A stretch of DNA of 64,000 nucleotides from Epiperipatus broadwayi (taxonomy: Eukaryota; Onychophora; Udeonychophora; Euonychophora; Peripatidae), in the NCBI GenBank assembly GCA_028023455.1, contig JAQFVV010000348.1:312001-376000 (forward strand), in the 5' to 3' direction. Shown one piece after another: positions 41,941 through 53,475 of the stretch. The notes under the pieces were generated by a model. It made no database searches. It saw only the letters and a list, made by a program, of their open reading frames with translations, and was not told where the DNA came from. Positions within the stretch are counted from its first letter, which is position 1. Each line of letters begins with the position of its first letter. The position numbers and the translations under genes are program-made.

Positions 41941-42720
41941 AATATATATATAATATAATATGTTAATTAAGGTTTATTTAATGGAATGAAGGAAACTTGG
42001 AATTTTTAAATGAAATAAGAAAAATATTTTTAGATGTTAAGAGAGTAGAAGATAAAGATAGATTATTGAAAAGGTAATTAAATAAAGTAATAGTAATGAC
42101 AGAATCACTAAATTTAAGGGTGCTTCATGATAAAGTTGTAGACTAATGTACTAATTTTTTATGATAAGTTTAAATAAAATATAGTAGTTCTGTGTAATAG
42201 AAAAAAAAATAGAGATAAAATATTTTTGGAAATTTAAATGATCAATTAAAAATTTTTAAACAATAATAAAGAACAGATAATTCAATGATTACAAAGTCAA
42301 AATTTAAGAAAATGGAAACAGAATTAAATATTGAGAAACCGGTTATGCAAGAGATGGAATAATTAACAGAGTTAGAATCTGAAAACAGAGGAAATAAACT
42401 TATAGAAACTACATCACTGATAATAGATTTACAAATACTATGTAATTTGACCTTGGAAAGCCAACAGAAAATGAGATAAAATATGCAGGAAAGCCAACAA
42501 AAATGTATGATAGAATTAAGAGAAACGATGAATGCCATGAAAGAAGAAAACCAATAGGTTACAATAATGAGATTATATGAAGTGAGAGAAGAGATAAAAT
42601 TAGAGAACCAAATTATGATAGAATCTCTGTGTAGAGGTTGGAGAGAAGCTTCTTACATAATGGCAAATAAATCAATGTTAACCCAGTGTAACAATTCGTA
42701 ATTCCCTTAGAAAAAAGTGC
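41941..42720 (+). pseudogene. Decayed gag-like coiled-coil frame of an older LTR element
   Basis: From about 42290 a frame interrupted by stops reads Glu/Lys/Met-rich segments such as KKMETELNIEKPVMQEME, ESQQKCMIELRETMNAMKEE and RLYEVREEIKLENQIMIE. Composition and heptad pattern match the coiled coil of the younger gag at 38726. No WW-containing gag core was found. It lies immediately 3' of the younger element, opposite the array at 35710. The minus-strand frame 42242-42538 is a shadow. Confidence 0.5.
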
Positions 42721-42759
42721 AGAAATCTAAAGGATACTCATAGATATGTATATGACATG

Positions 42760-43635
42760 TTATTGACTTGAAAGTAACTATCTCCCATCACGTTATGTGA
42801 TGTCAAAATAATGAAAGAGAGATTAGTACCACTCTTTCTTTAAGTTCAATTATTTTATAAGCTTAGCTTTTGATTTAGTTATGAAATTATAGGATGAGTT
42901 TTGTCTATTGTTTCACCATATAATTTCAAAACTATATCAAAAACTAAGCTTTCTGTAATGTAATTTTTATAACACCACTCTCAAGCAAGGTAGAGAATTG
43001 GTTTCTATCCACTTTTAACTTTTTGTGGAGAGATGTAATCATAAACATATGATAGACATGTGGAATAAATCCCCAAGATGCACATTTCATGCTGAATCAG
43101 AACTCATCAGTTGGCTTAGTTCACATCTCTTGCCCATATTATTGCCATTGTTCAGTATATATAGATAGCCAATTACTACAGTTTAATTGATGCGTCAAAC
43201 CTGCTGCATTCATATCTTTGACACAAACCACTTAATGAGAGTATATTAATTTTTAACATATAATAACCACATTCCACTCTTTTTACACTTTGAAGCAAAA
43301 TATATTTAATTTATTAATATTACAGTTTCGACTGTTCCTAGCAGTCTTCGTCAGATCTTAATATCATAAACATATGATAGACATGTGGAAGAGAAGTTAT
43401 TGAAGATTATATTAATTTTTATTAGTTATTCATTAGACTAGAGATTATCCACTTAATGAATATTTCTACCTTGCGTGATGGTAGTATAGTGAAAATTACA
43501 CTGTAGAAATATTCATTAAATGGATAAACTAATCTAATGAATGACTAATAAAAATTATTAATGGTACCAATCTCACTTTCATTATTTTGACATCATAAAG
43601 TGCAGTGGGAGGCAGTTACTTTCATGTCAATTACA
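42760..43635. mobile_element. Compound foldback element
   Basis: The outer arms 42760-42833 and 43562-43635 are inverted copies sharing the core gatgtcaaaataatgaaag. Inside are two further hairpins: 42860-42960 (gcttagcttttgattt with the matching aaaactaagctt side) and 43408-43560 (ttattagttattcattaga with its complement after a short spacer). No transposase. The inner part is interrupted by a retroposon at 43066-43362. It is probably a non-autonomous DNA transposon; the superfamily is unclear. Confidence 0.6.
43066..43362 (+). mobile_element. Retroposon insertion with a 28-bp target duplication
   Basis: A 28-bp sequence containing ataaacatatgatagacatg stands on both sides (43038-43065 and 43363-43390). 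The ~300 bp between contain the dispersed core aactcatcagttggc and the phrase gtttcgactgttcctagcag. A long perfect direct repeat around a short insert is the signature of LINE-mediated retroposition, so a SINE or truncated LINE is likely. Confidence 0.65.
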
Positions 43636-44012
43636 GATATTTAAACAAAGTCATGATTTTGTATTACTCATATATATTGTGACTAATTATGATAACATAA
43701 ATATGTTATTTGTTAACGAATAATACATTTCTCCACAAACTAAAATATACAGACTACTTCTAGTTTCAGTAAAGATTCAACCACAAATTATTAATACACA
43801 CAATTTTTTTATTGAATTCTCAAAATTTTATACGTTTTCTGCTATTTGTTGTATAATTTATTTATATAGTGTTTTTTAATTTATTTCATAGTTTACTAAA
43901 GAGATGTAAATAGAATTCAATACAAATGTTAACATTGACACTATTATTTGTAATATATGGTGTATATATATATACATTTATTTTTAAAATAATTTTATTA
44001 AAATGCTTTCAG

Positions 44013-44143
44013 GAGTTTTGTCTAATATTTTCCGAGAATTTGCTAACAATGATTCATTAGAAAGAAAGTGGATTTTATTTGATGGTCCTGTAGATGCTGT
44101 GTGGATTGAAAATATGAACACTGTTCTCGATGATAATAAAAAG
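44013..44143 (+). CDS. Axonemal dynein heavy chain, exon with AAA2 Walker B
   Basis: Encodes [19 protein letters not shown], then [20 protein letters not shown] and [12 protein letters not shown] is the AAA2 Walker B region, and [13 protein letters not shown] is near-invariant in dyneins. Acceptor ctttcag and donor aaag|gtaaaa. Joining to the upstream exon completes a Gly codon (G|GA), and the 131 bp end in phase 0. This confirms direct adjacency to the exons at 32878 and 56654. Confidence 0.93.
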
Positions 44144-44226
44144 GTAAAATAACTTTCCTTCTTCTAACTTGAGCATGTATTCATTCACATTTATTTTACT
44201 ATTTCTTTAGAAAGTATATAGTTGTG

Positions 44227-44231
<5 letters not shown>

Positions 44232-44270
<39 letters not shown>

Positions 44271-44273
44271 GAT

Positions 44274-44313
<40 letters not shown>
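44232..44313. repeat. Two TA dinucleotide repeats
   Basis: TA runs separated by aaaattgatgggata. The reverse phrase taatcccatcaaat follows the second run, so the pair forms an inverted arrangement. Confidence 0.9.
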
Positions 44314-44315
<2 letters not shown>

Positions 44316-44705
44316 TCCCATCAAATCTCTACATATTATTCTTAATAAAATATCAGTTTTCTTTTATCAAACTAACAGTAAATATAAAATGACCATCGAT
44401 ACCTATTCCATCCTGATCTTATGAGGATGTCCATTTAATATTTGATTTCTGAATTTCAAATAAAATCCAAATGTAAATAAAATCTTAATTAAAAACAACA
44501 AATTATTAATTTTCACATGACTGTTATTCTCATAAGACAAGGAGAGAGTAGATGTAAATTTTTTTGTTTGTTATTAATTTGACAAGGATATATTGTAGAG
44601 GTTTGGGCAATTTAAATTTACATTTGCCTTTATAATGCTGTCTTTGATAGCTTATATAACAAAACCAGTTATAAATTTCATGACTTGCTCATAGTTTGCA
44701 TTTTA

Positions 44706-45321
44706 TGATCACTAGATGGAGCTTTACCAATAGCCTACTATCAAGCTTTGTTTACATAAATGCTGAGAGAGATAGAATTCAATATCTTTTTTATTGTATC
44801 TAACCTTTAAACCATGTTTTTGAGCTAGTTGGCTCACATCAGTAAAGGGTAGGAAGACTAGAAACTAGATATAAAAACCAACTCTACAAACAGCATTTAT
44901 GAAACACATTTCTATCAGCTTGAAAGCATGAATTTTTCAGATACGTAAATATCTTCAAATCCAGTCAAACAAACTAGATTTTTTGCAATGATATAGATTG
45001 CAGAGGCTTTCACTATATGGTGAAACTGAACTGAATTCAGACCCATATAGCTATCTAGTTAGTTTGACTGGATTTGAAGATATTTACATATCTGAAAAAT
45101 TCATGCTTTCAAGCTGATAGAAACATGTTTCATAAATGCTGTTTGTAGAGTTGGTTTTTAGATCTAGTTTCTAGTCTTTCTACCCTTTACTGACATGAGC
45201 CAACTAGCTTGAAACCATGGTTTAAAGATTGGAGACAATGAAAGAGATATTGAATTCTATCTCTCTCAGCATTTATGTAAACAAAGCTTGATAGTGGCTA
45301 TTGGTAAAGCTCCATCTAGTG

Positions 45322-45325
<4 letters not shown>
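44706..45325. mobile_element. Foldback MITE, Tc1/mariner-like
   Basis: Two long inverted arms, 44706-44978 and 45054-45325, are almost fully complementary. The termini are tgatcactagatggagcttt on each strand. A 75-bp centre lies between. TA stands on both sides (44704-44705, 45326-45327), the target duplication typical of Tc1/mariner transposons. No transposase. The RNA of this stretch would form a near-perfect hairpin of about 270 bp. Confidence 0.8.

Positions 45326-45380
<55 letters not shown>
45326..45380. repeat. TA dinucleotide repeat
   Basis: About 55 bases of alternating t and a. It is followed at 45381 by tgtaacctaccaag and, 25 bp later, aaaggttactc, a palindromic start reminiscent of, but not clearly related to, the LTR-like repeats. 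Confidence 0.9.
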
Positions 45381-45383
<3 letters not shown>

Positions 45384-48314
45384 AACCTACCAAGAGATGC
45401 TTGAACCAAAGGTTACTCACTAGACACCATAATATCTATGGATTTTCCACAGAGTATGAGTCTTCTTATAGACAACATAATATCTAATTACAATTACTAA
45501 TATACCAGATTTAGTATTAATTTAAATCTTATCTTAGGTTTTATTTTATTTAAAAATTTAAAATTTAGGTTCTTACAATTTTTAAAATCTAATATCAGGT
45601 TCTAAATTGTCTATATCTCAGGGTTCAAAATGAAATGCACTTGGAACAAGAAAAATGATAATGGTATTATACTTTAAATCTCTAAAATGTGTCCATTAAT
45701 CAAATTACACTCTAAACATTTTGTATTCTTTTTTTTAGCTTTGTTCTTAGACATTTGTATTTTAAGCAAGCAGAAATATGAATACACAATAATGAAGTAT
45801 TTAAGCATTCTAACAACATATTGTTAGAATATTATGAATTATAAATATTTTAAAGTTCTTTAAGTGCAATTATTTTATTTCTACTACTTATAAACATTAC
45901 TCACATGGTATAATGCAGTAGATTGGAAGGATATATTTATACTATCAATTACATTACAAGTGCATTTGAAATAAAACACAAATAAACACAGTATTTATCT
46001 TTTTATAATGCAAGTAAAAATGAGCAATAAGTAAAACATATAAATAAATTCTAGGTAACCATTTGAAATGTACTAAATAATAAAAAAATTTTATTAAGAT
46101 TTTCTGAGTAACGAAGTTGATAATGTAACAATGGCAATGAAACAGAAACATATTTAATTAATAATAAAAAATATTTATTTACCATATGAGAAAATATTTG
46201 TACACTAAAATATTTATTTATAATAAGCATCATTTTTAAATTTAATAAATTAAACTAACAAAATATTAATAAACCATATACATAAATAGTCAAAATAAGA
46301 GTCATAGATCACATGACCCAAGTCTCTTAAGCTTGTAAGATATAAACAATGAGCATTGCCAATTGCTCAACAAGTTTTGTGATAAATGCTTAGCCAGAGA
46401 AAGCATTTAAAATATCTTTGTCAGGAACACCCCCCCAAATCTCTGACCACAGTTTTGTGCTTTGACCCTCCTCAGAGAGGTGCTGACACTAGATCTAAAA
46501 ATACCAACCCAAAGCCAGCATTTATCTAAAAGTTATCTATTGAGTGGAAAATATCTATTTTCATAAAATATTCCTAAAGAATTTACTATGCAAGCAATTA
46601 TCAGCACCCAAAAGTTCTTACTTTTATCTAATCTGATCTTTCTTTACATATTATATATGCAGAGTAAAACAATTTACCTACATGCCTATATTTAGGCCAG
46701 CAGAAAGATATTATATACTTTACACAGTAAAATTAGGTTTGAAAATCAATGGGATGACAATTTATAGATTTACAAAGATAGCAAAAATATTATGCAAAAT
46801 AATAACATGAATATCATAATACTAATACCTATAATAGGATGAGGAAATAAATATGCTCAATGCTCTCAATATATTAGTGCTATAAGCATGCCTTCAGGTA
46901 TTATAATATACCAAAATAAGCATTATATTAAATTCCAAGCAAAGTGGATAATGGAAAATATGAACAAGTAAAATATGAATAGGCATCCAGTAACTATGTG
47001 CAGGCAGTGTCAATAAATAAGTGAGTCATGCTACAGAGGGATTGAATGCGTACAAAAGTAATATACTATCCACATAAAATTTCCCCAAATGGATTCCACT
47101 AACAGTACAAGGCATGGATTTTAAATAATAATAAATAATTAAATGTCTTGCACACATATACAAAGGCATACAACACATTCATTTGGCATAACACTCTGTT
47201 TATGCTAATAAAATAATAATTGCATAATGATAATAACATTCAGTATTATAAGCTATCTCAATTCTCACGTACATCAATGTTAACTACAATACAATCTAGT
47301 TTGTCATCTGACAATTTACATAATAAAAATAATAATCAAGTAAAAAAATAAAAGTTCAATTAAAATATAAATAATATTTGTATAATTTAATTTAAAATTA
47401 TAAATAATTTTATAAAATATTTCTTGATTGTATATGTATATTATATTATTAAAAATTTGTCTGTATATTTTATTTCACTTGTATGGAAGGAATTTATAGT
47501 TAATTCTTTTCTGACTATGTGTATTGATAATGTTAATTATAAAACATGTGTCACATTTAATTATATTATAATAAGAGTGGGCTATAAATGAATTGTAAAT
47601 GCATATTATATAATATTAATTGCTATTATAAATTATTATTTATTCTAACCACCACATATAAAAATGAATGTTTATTTTAATAAATTTATGTTGTTATATT
47701 AATAATAGGTGTTTTGATGTCCTATTGCATGAATCATTATATAAATATTTTATCTTACCCTATAGTATATTCCAGGCGATATTTCACTATCTAGTAAAAC
47801 AATTAATAAATTTTCTTTTCTTTGCCAATAAAGAGCATGCATATGGACTCATTGGCACTTTTTATAAATTTATGAGTCTATTTGTACTATTATAAAGCTT
47901 TATTTATTTAATCATTATATTTTAAATTGCTTGAATATGATCTTTTACTCAATATATTTAGATTGTCCAGATATGTAATATATAATTGGAGAAAACCACT
48001 TGGTTCATAGTTATATTTATCATAAGCAGTTGCCCAAATATGTAATGCATTTAGTTTGCAGACCAACTAGCACTGCTAAATTATAATATTTTCAGTACAT
48101 TTTGGGTTACCTAATCTGATGGCACTTACTAATAGTTTCATTCATGATATTAGTTGTCTCATATGTGAACAGTATATTATTTTATACTATAATTTATAAA
48201 TTGTATTCACCATTAGAATAGTTTTCTTTATATTTGGCTCATCCAATCGTTTGCAGGTTTTATTGTTTTTATTTATCCTTAGAGATTTATTTTCATTTAT
48301 AATATATATATATA
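45381..48314. other. AT-rich intron sequence, nothing recognised
   Basis: No conserved frame. Small frames at 45954, 46051 and 47668 are hydrophobic AT-driven readings with no family resemblance. Short inverted repeats near 46350 (gagcattgccaattgctc) were noted. Confidence 0.45.
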
Positions 48315-48864
48315 GTATTGAGAGAAGTTATAGAAAGGAATAATGAATCTGAGATGCCATTATGTTTTAGATGTGTAGATTATAAAAAGGCATTTGATTT
48401 TATAAGCATATATTCAGTGATCATCACTATATAGATCCAGAATATTTTCATATTCTGAAGAATATTTATAAAAATGCAATAGCATCAATTAGATTACATA
48501 AAGATACTAGAAAGATTAACATTATAAATGCAACAGAGTGACTCCATATCTCTAAAACATTTTACAGCAGTTTTTCAAAAAGTATTTAGTGGATTAAAAT
48601 GGAAAAGTAAGGAAGTAAAGAAATAGATATTATTTTAGTTATCTAGATTTGTCAGATGATGTGGCTGCTTTTGAAAATAATGCTTTAAAGCTTTAGGAAA
48701 TATTGCAAGAGTTATCAAATGTAAGTAAAAAAGTAAACTAAAGGTAAAAATGTTAGACTAAAATAATGTTTAAAGGATTTTTCTCAAAAGAAAACAAGAT
48801 AGATAATGATGAGTTAAAAGAAGTTCACAATTATAAATACCTTGTTCAGATTATTGCTATAGAT
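48315..48864 (+). pseudogene. RTE-type LINE reverse transcriptase fragment, left part (interrupted by hAT)
   Basis: Reads LREVIERNNESEMPLCF then VDYKKAFDFI, the RT motif with catalytic Asp. Further on comes LSDDVAAFENNALKL, the degraded FADD box, then LQELSNVSKKVN and finally HNYKYLVQIIAID just before the hAT boundary. Established: LCF.DY.KAFD, ..DD and Y.YLGQ....D are typical of RTE-type and related LINE reverse transcriptases. Stops and indels show it is dead. It continues at 52964. Confidence 0.75.
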
Positions 48865-49285
48865 CAGGAGTATCCAAACTTTTAGATGATGGGGTAACTT
48901 TTTGGTGAAAGTATACCTAATGGTGACATTTTTTTCAGGGCTTTGAACCAGAAAAAAATGTTATTTTTGCTGGAATGAAAACTAGAATGGAAAAATATAA
49001 CAATTCAAAGTTCTGGTTGATATTGTTGACATTTTTAGAGGATACTTACGAACTTATGAATTTTTTTTTCTATAAGATACAAATTGTTGAAGACATTTTT
49101 ACTATGACAACTATTAAATTACCTCACCTCCCTCTAGTATTACAATTTGTCCATGTTGCTTTATAAAATATTTATTAAATTACTTATAAATAATTATTTT
49201 CTAGAGCTAGTCCTGAATTTTAAAAACAATTCAAAAAAATATGGAGAAAAAAAAAATTATTGTTTTAGAATTGTATTAAAATAAA

Positions 49286-49300
49286 TTAAATGCAACTTTT

Positions 49301-49345
<45 letters not shown>

Positions 49346-51210
49346 ACTTTTACAAATATATATATATATATTGATGACACTTGGCATTGCAGTTTTAGAA
49401 AGTTTGTCAAAATTTGACTCGTATGAACTTAAACTAATTCTTAAACACAATTCCAAATATAGATCCAATAATTGTGATCTATGTTTAGTTTTTATCACAT
49501 TCATGCAAGAAAATGCTGATTTGCACAAATATGTTGAACCAAAAAATGCATTGAAATATGTAGAAACTCTCAAAATATTTGGATATTTATCCCTGCTTAT
49601 TAATGACCAGAAACTCTCATTTGAAGCCATTGATTTTAAATAAATATCACATTTAATATTTATATTTCTTTTTTGCAGCCCACTGAATCTGTATGTACAA
49701 ATTCATTTAATTTCATAATGACATCTTCAATATTGATGTTAATATTAAACAGATAAGACAAAAAATAGTGATATCTTAAAGTTTGTCAAATTCCATGAAT
49801 CTTCCTTCAAATTTTTTTATGAAGAATATTATATTTTCAACATATTTGCTATAGATTAGATTCTTTTTATCTGTAAACTTGACAGTCATATTTTTGAAAT
49901 GTTTTAATCCACAATGCTTCAATTGCATTATAAGTGTACTTAATTTTTCCTTAAATGACTTGAAAGTCCTTATTATAACTATTATTGTTCTATCTTTTTC
50001 TTATAGTTCTACATTTAAGTTATTTAGTTTTTCTGTAATATCACAGAAAAAAATGAAGTCAAGAAGCCATTTTTTGTCATTCAGTTGTGAATATGAATCA
50101 CCTTTAGTTTCAAAAAATAATCTTATTTGTGGTAGAAATTCTCTGAATCTGATTAAAAATTTTGCTTGACTTAATCATTTTATGTCAGTATGTAATAACA
50201 ATACACTATGTTCATTCTTGCATTCCTTTAGCAAATTCTGGAATTGACAACATAATAAGTGTTTTGATCTTATTTTATTAACAATTTTAAAGACAACACT
50301 TATAATATAATTAAATTTCAATACTTTTGAACACAAGGCATGCTGATGTATAATACAATTATAGTTTATAAAACTAGGTATATCATTATCATTTTTACAT
50401 GGAGTAACAAAACCAATTTTACTGCCAGTCATTGCAGGAGCTCCATTGGCAATTATTGATACTAATTTGTGAAATGAAAAAATCATTTGTTTAAAATAAT
50501 TCTTGAATAAATCATAGATATTTTGATTTCTTGTCCTTCTTTGAATTGGAATAATTGTTAATAATTTTTCTATGGCTGACATATCATCAAAAACCATGGA
50601 AATAAAAATACATAATTGCCCAGTACCTATATAATCAGTAGATTTGTCAAACTATAGTGTTAAAAACTTACAATTGCTAATATTTTTATGTAAAATTTCA
50701 AGATTTTGACTAGTTCTTTTGCCTATACATGATTGTGTTTCATGATAATGACATGTTGATAGAAGTCATTATTTCAGATTTATTTTTAAAATTTTCATAT
50801 GATTCCTTGACCAGCTTTGATGAATGCTTCTTTCCATATTTTTCCATCTTGAGAGGGCTTATTGTATTTAATTAATGTTTCAGCAACTTTCAATGATGCA
50901 ATCATACTTTTAGAGCTTATATTATATTTGACAAAAAATTTTGTTCCATAATGAGTTGTGTCTTTAGGTGTTATACATTAGCTTTTCTTAATGCAGTGTC
51001 TCATGGATAATCTTCTTCATAATTTTTGTGAACAGTGCAAAAATGTCTTCCAACATTGACTTTCTTTGGTAAAGCCACATGCGTGCTGCATATAATACAT
51101 ACACATTTGTTTTTGTCATAATAAAAAAATATTCTTCTTTCCATTCTTTATGATAGTGATGTGTTTTTATTTTTTTCACACTTGTATTTGGTTTATTCAT
51201 TGTAATCCTG
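49286..51210 (-). pseudogene. hAT transposase with BED zinc finger, broken
   Basis: Read on the minus strand. Near 51180-51000 HEWKEEYFF-like sequence is followed by a BED-type zinc finger. In the shifted frame CIIC and, later, HFCTVH supply the Cys/His ligands, while in the longer open frame (51200-50988) they are lost. At 50597-50175 comes the catalytic core with ANGAPAMTGSKIGFV, then CIIHQHALCSKVL, typical of hAT/ZBED-type transposases. At 49630-49286 comes the C-terminal dimerisation region with FFGSTYLCKSAFS and NVIKTKHRS. Several frame changes and stops separate the blocks, so no active enzyme is made. The small frames at 49290 and 49879 (+) are shadows. Confidence 0.85.
49304..49371. 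repeat. TA repeats with duplicated flank
   Basis: The phrase atgcaacttttacaaatata occurs twice (49290 and 49342), each followed by a TA run. It lies at the 3' end of the hAT transposase frame and alters its last codons. Confidence 0.8.
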
Positions 51211-52963
51211 TTGGGTTTTCATTTTCCAACAAATAAAAAAAAATGAAATAAGTCTAAAGAAAATTATCGCTAAGATGAAAAAATATTTATTAACTTTTAA
51301 ACACATAAAACACAGATCTTCTCTAAAAGTTCAGCATTTACAAAAATGATCGATATGTCTTTGATTCTAATTACTATTTTCCATAAATACTAATATTCAC
51401 TGTTGATAATAGACTTACATTAGTCATCACTATTCTTAGGCCTGATTTAAAATAACTACTAGTTATTTATACTCTCAGTCTTTCTACACAATCTTACTGG
51501 AGCCTGTCAGGCTTAAACAAGTAAAAAGATATGTGATCTGTTTTTGGACTACTGGCTATTGGTACTTACAGAGACACAGTCTCTGGGAATAATTCCCTCA
51601 TGGCAGAAAATCACTATAACTCCAGACAGCTTTCACTCTGGATCCTTTTTCATAAGTCCAATATTTCTGGCAGTACCATTCATGAAGAGTAAAAAAAGCA
51701 CACTGCTCTTTTCTGCACACACTATTTATATCTATCACTGTTTCATATCCTATATTAATATTATAATTGATAATCACAATTTTTCTTCTGGCTACCCCAT
51801 GGTAGAATTAAGTCTTTAACCAAAATTATCCATTAAGCTTTAATTGCATACATACTCATTCTTTTCATTGCAATTAGTCTTTTCAATATTAATTGTACTA
51901 ACAATTATTTTTTACTTTTTTGTTTAATTAGTTTTAAAAATAGCTTTCTGCTCTAATTTAACAATGCTATCTTTTTACTATAATTAATCTAACAGACATT
52001 TACTGAGTTATTATTCCCATTTTATTTTATCCTTCAGCAATTTTTTTTCATTGCTCTTTATTTAAAATATCTTTCTATATTTAAATTTCTTTCTATTCTC
52101 TTTTTTCTGGAATAATTAAACATGTCTTTATAATTTATACAATTTTTTTTTCTCATGTGTCATAGCATCAGCTGGGAAGCAAACCTGCTAACTCAGGACA
52201 ACTGTTTGTAAAGCAGCCATCGCTGATCTCTTGACCATCAATGCTTGACTAATTTATACAAATTAAAGTTAATCAATCAATATTTTTACCAAAATACAAC
52301 AAATCCTGAATTTATTTTTTGATTTTTTTAAAATTTTTGTTTTTTGTATTTTTTGATTCACTTGTATAAGTAATAAGTAAATATAGTAAGGAAATTTAAA
52401 ACACATCTCCTTTTCCTAGTGAGGCATCAAAAATTTGCTAGAGAGAGAAAAAATACATAACAATAAAAATAATATTTTACAAAAGTCCTCTATTTCTGTG
52501 CCTTGGAAAATCCCCATATCATAGATAGGAAAAAGTCCTGTTTTCTTTTTAATTCTTGGGGATTATTTGCTAGCTAGATGAAGTTTTTTAAAAAGTTCAC
52601 AACTTTTTTGTTTTAAATTCAGTTCATTAAAATTCTTGTTTCTCTAGGATAAGTTATTTTTATTTCTCCTTGGGAAAACAGAAATGAAATATTTCTAAGA
52701 ATTTTACCATTTAGCATTACACAATAGTAATTTAATTCTTTTCAGATTCTTTCAACCTGAGTTTATTTTTGAGATTGACAATATTTTGTGTTATTTTAAA
52801 TTTAACCATTTTTAAACAAGACTAATTTGGAATTTTTCCTTTTTTTATTACTTTTATATTCAAATGAGCTCTGAATTTATCACTACAATTTGTCAAGGTT
52901 CATGCCAGTTTCATGATCAAATGGATGAATGTGATTGACATCTTGGCCACTTCTGCTATAGAT

Positions 52964-53475
52964 GGAAATATAATAGATGAAAGTAATCATAGAATTAAAC
53001 TTGTTTGGAATTCTTTTGGTAGAAATAACTTAATATTAAAAGGATTATGCCTATGTGTTTGAAAAGGAAGATTTTTAATGGAGTTTTATCTGTTCTTTCA
53101 TGTGGATTTGAGATTTAGGTACATAACAGAAGAGCAATATAGAGACTTTGGATTACTCAACAAAGTCTGGAGAGATGCAAGTTATGAAAATCAAGAGAAA
53201 CCAAAAATGAAATACATGGCTGAGAGAACAAACAGGTGTTACTGATATCATTGAAAGAAATGAGAGCCTGAAGTAGAGTGGTGATAAATGGACAATTGAA
53301 ATCTTGATCTGAATTCTGAGAGATTACAAAAGATCTAGAAAGAGACGTGATGTGATTGGATGAAAAAAGGGTGCTGAGGTGAAGTGGAAAAGAGAGACTA
53401 AAGATTAGAGAATTAGATTAAAATTGCAGAGACCATTCTGCAGCAGATTGATAATTATTAAAAATGATGATGATA
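52964..53475 (+). pseudogene. RTE-type LINE 3' part (right side of the hAT insertion)
   Basis: Directly after the duplicated ctatagat the frame reads GNIIDESNHRIKLVWNSFG, which joins the left part's YKYLVQIIAID. It is followed by NNLILKG and a decayed version of the C-terminal domain that is better preserved at 60157 (CLKRKVFN, TYGSETW, REQTGVTD). Ends gcagattgataatta then aaaatgatgatgat, the tail type of this LINE group. Multiple stops. Confidence 0.75.

Larger units (their letters stand above)
33101..44012 (+). other. Dynein intron, about 10.9 kb
   Basis: Bounded by gtaaga and a pyrimidine-rich tract with ctttcag. It holds a Penelope fragment, the gag-only LTR element, an older gag-like relic and a compound foldback, listed separately. 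Because the exon reading is continuous (WSDG then VLSN), no missing exon is needed between the flanking exons. Confidence 0.85.
48865..52955 (-). mobile_element. hAT transposon, 4.1 kb, inserted in an RTE-type LINE
   Basis: The left terminus is caggagtatccaaactttt. The right terminus, read on the minus strand, is cagaagtggccaagatgtc. These are imperfect inverted repeats starting CAG. A perfect 8-bp duplication, ctatagat, stands at 48857-48864 and 52956-52963, as expected for hAT. The LINE reading resumes in frame across the duplication. Inside on the minus strand is a broken transposase (51200-49286). The remaining flanks (48900-49280, 51210-52900) are AT-rich non-coding sequence. Confidence 0.88.

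Noticed and set aside
45381-45420. Start resembling the tgtaac palindrome of the LTR-like repeats
   Set aside because: Only the first few bases agree; downstream sequence lacks the conserved promoter and 3' blocks.
52160-52265. Minus-strand tRNA-like phrase near gcaggtttgcttccc
   Set aside because: Poor match to the B box and no cloverleaf; lies inside the hAT element.
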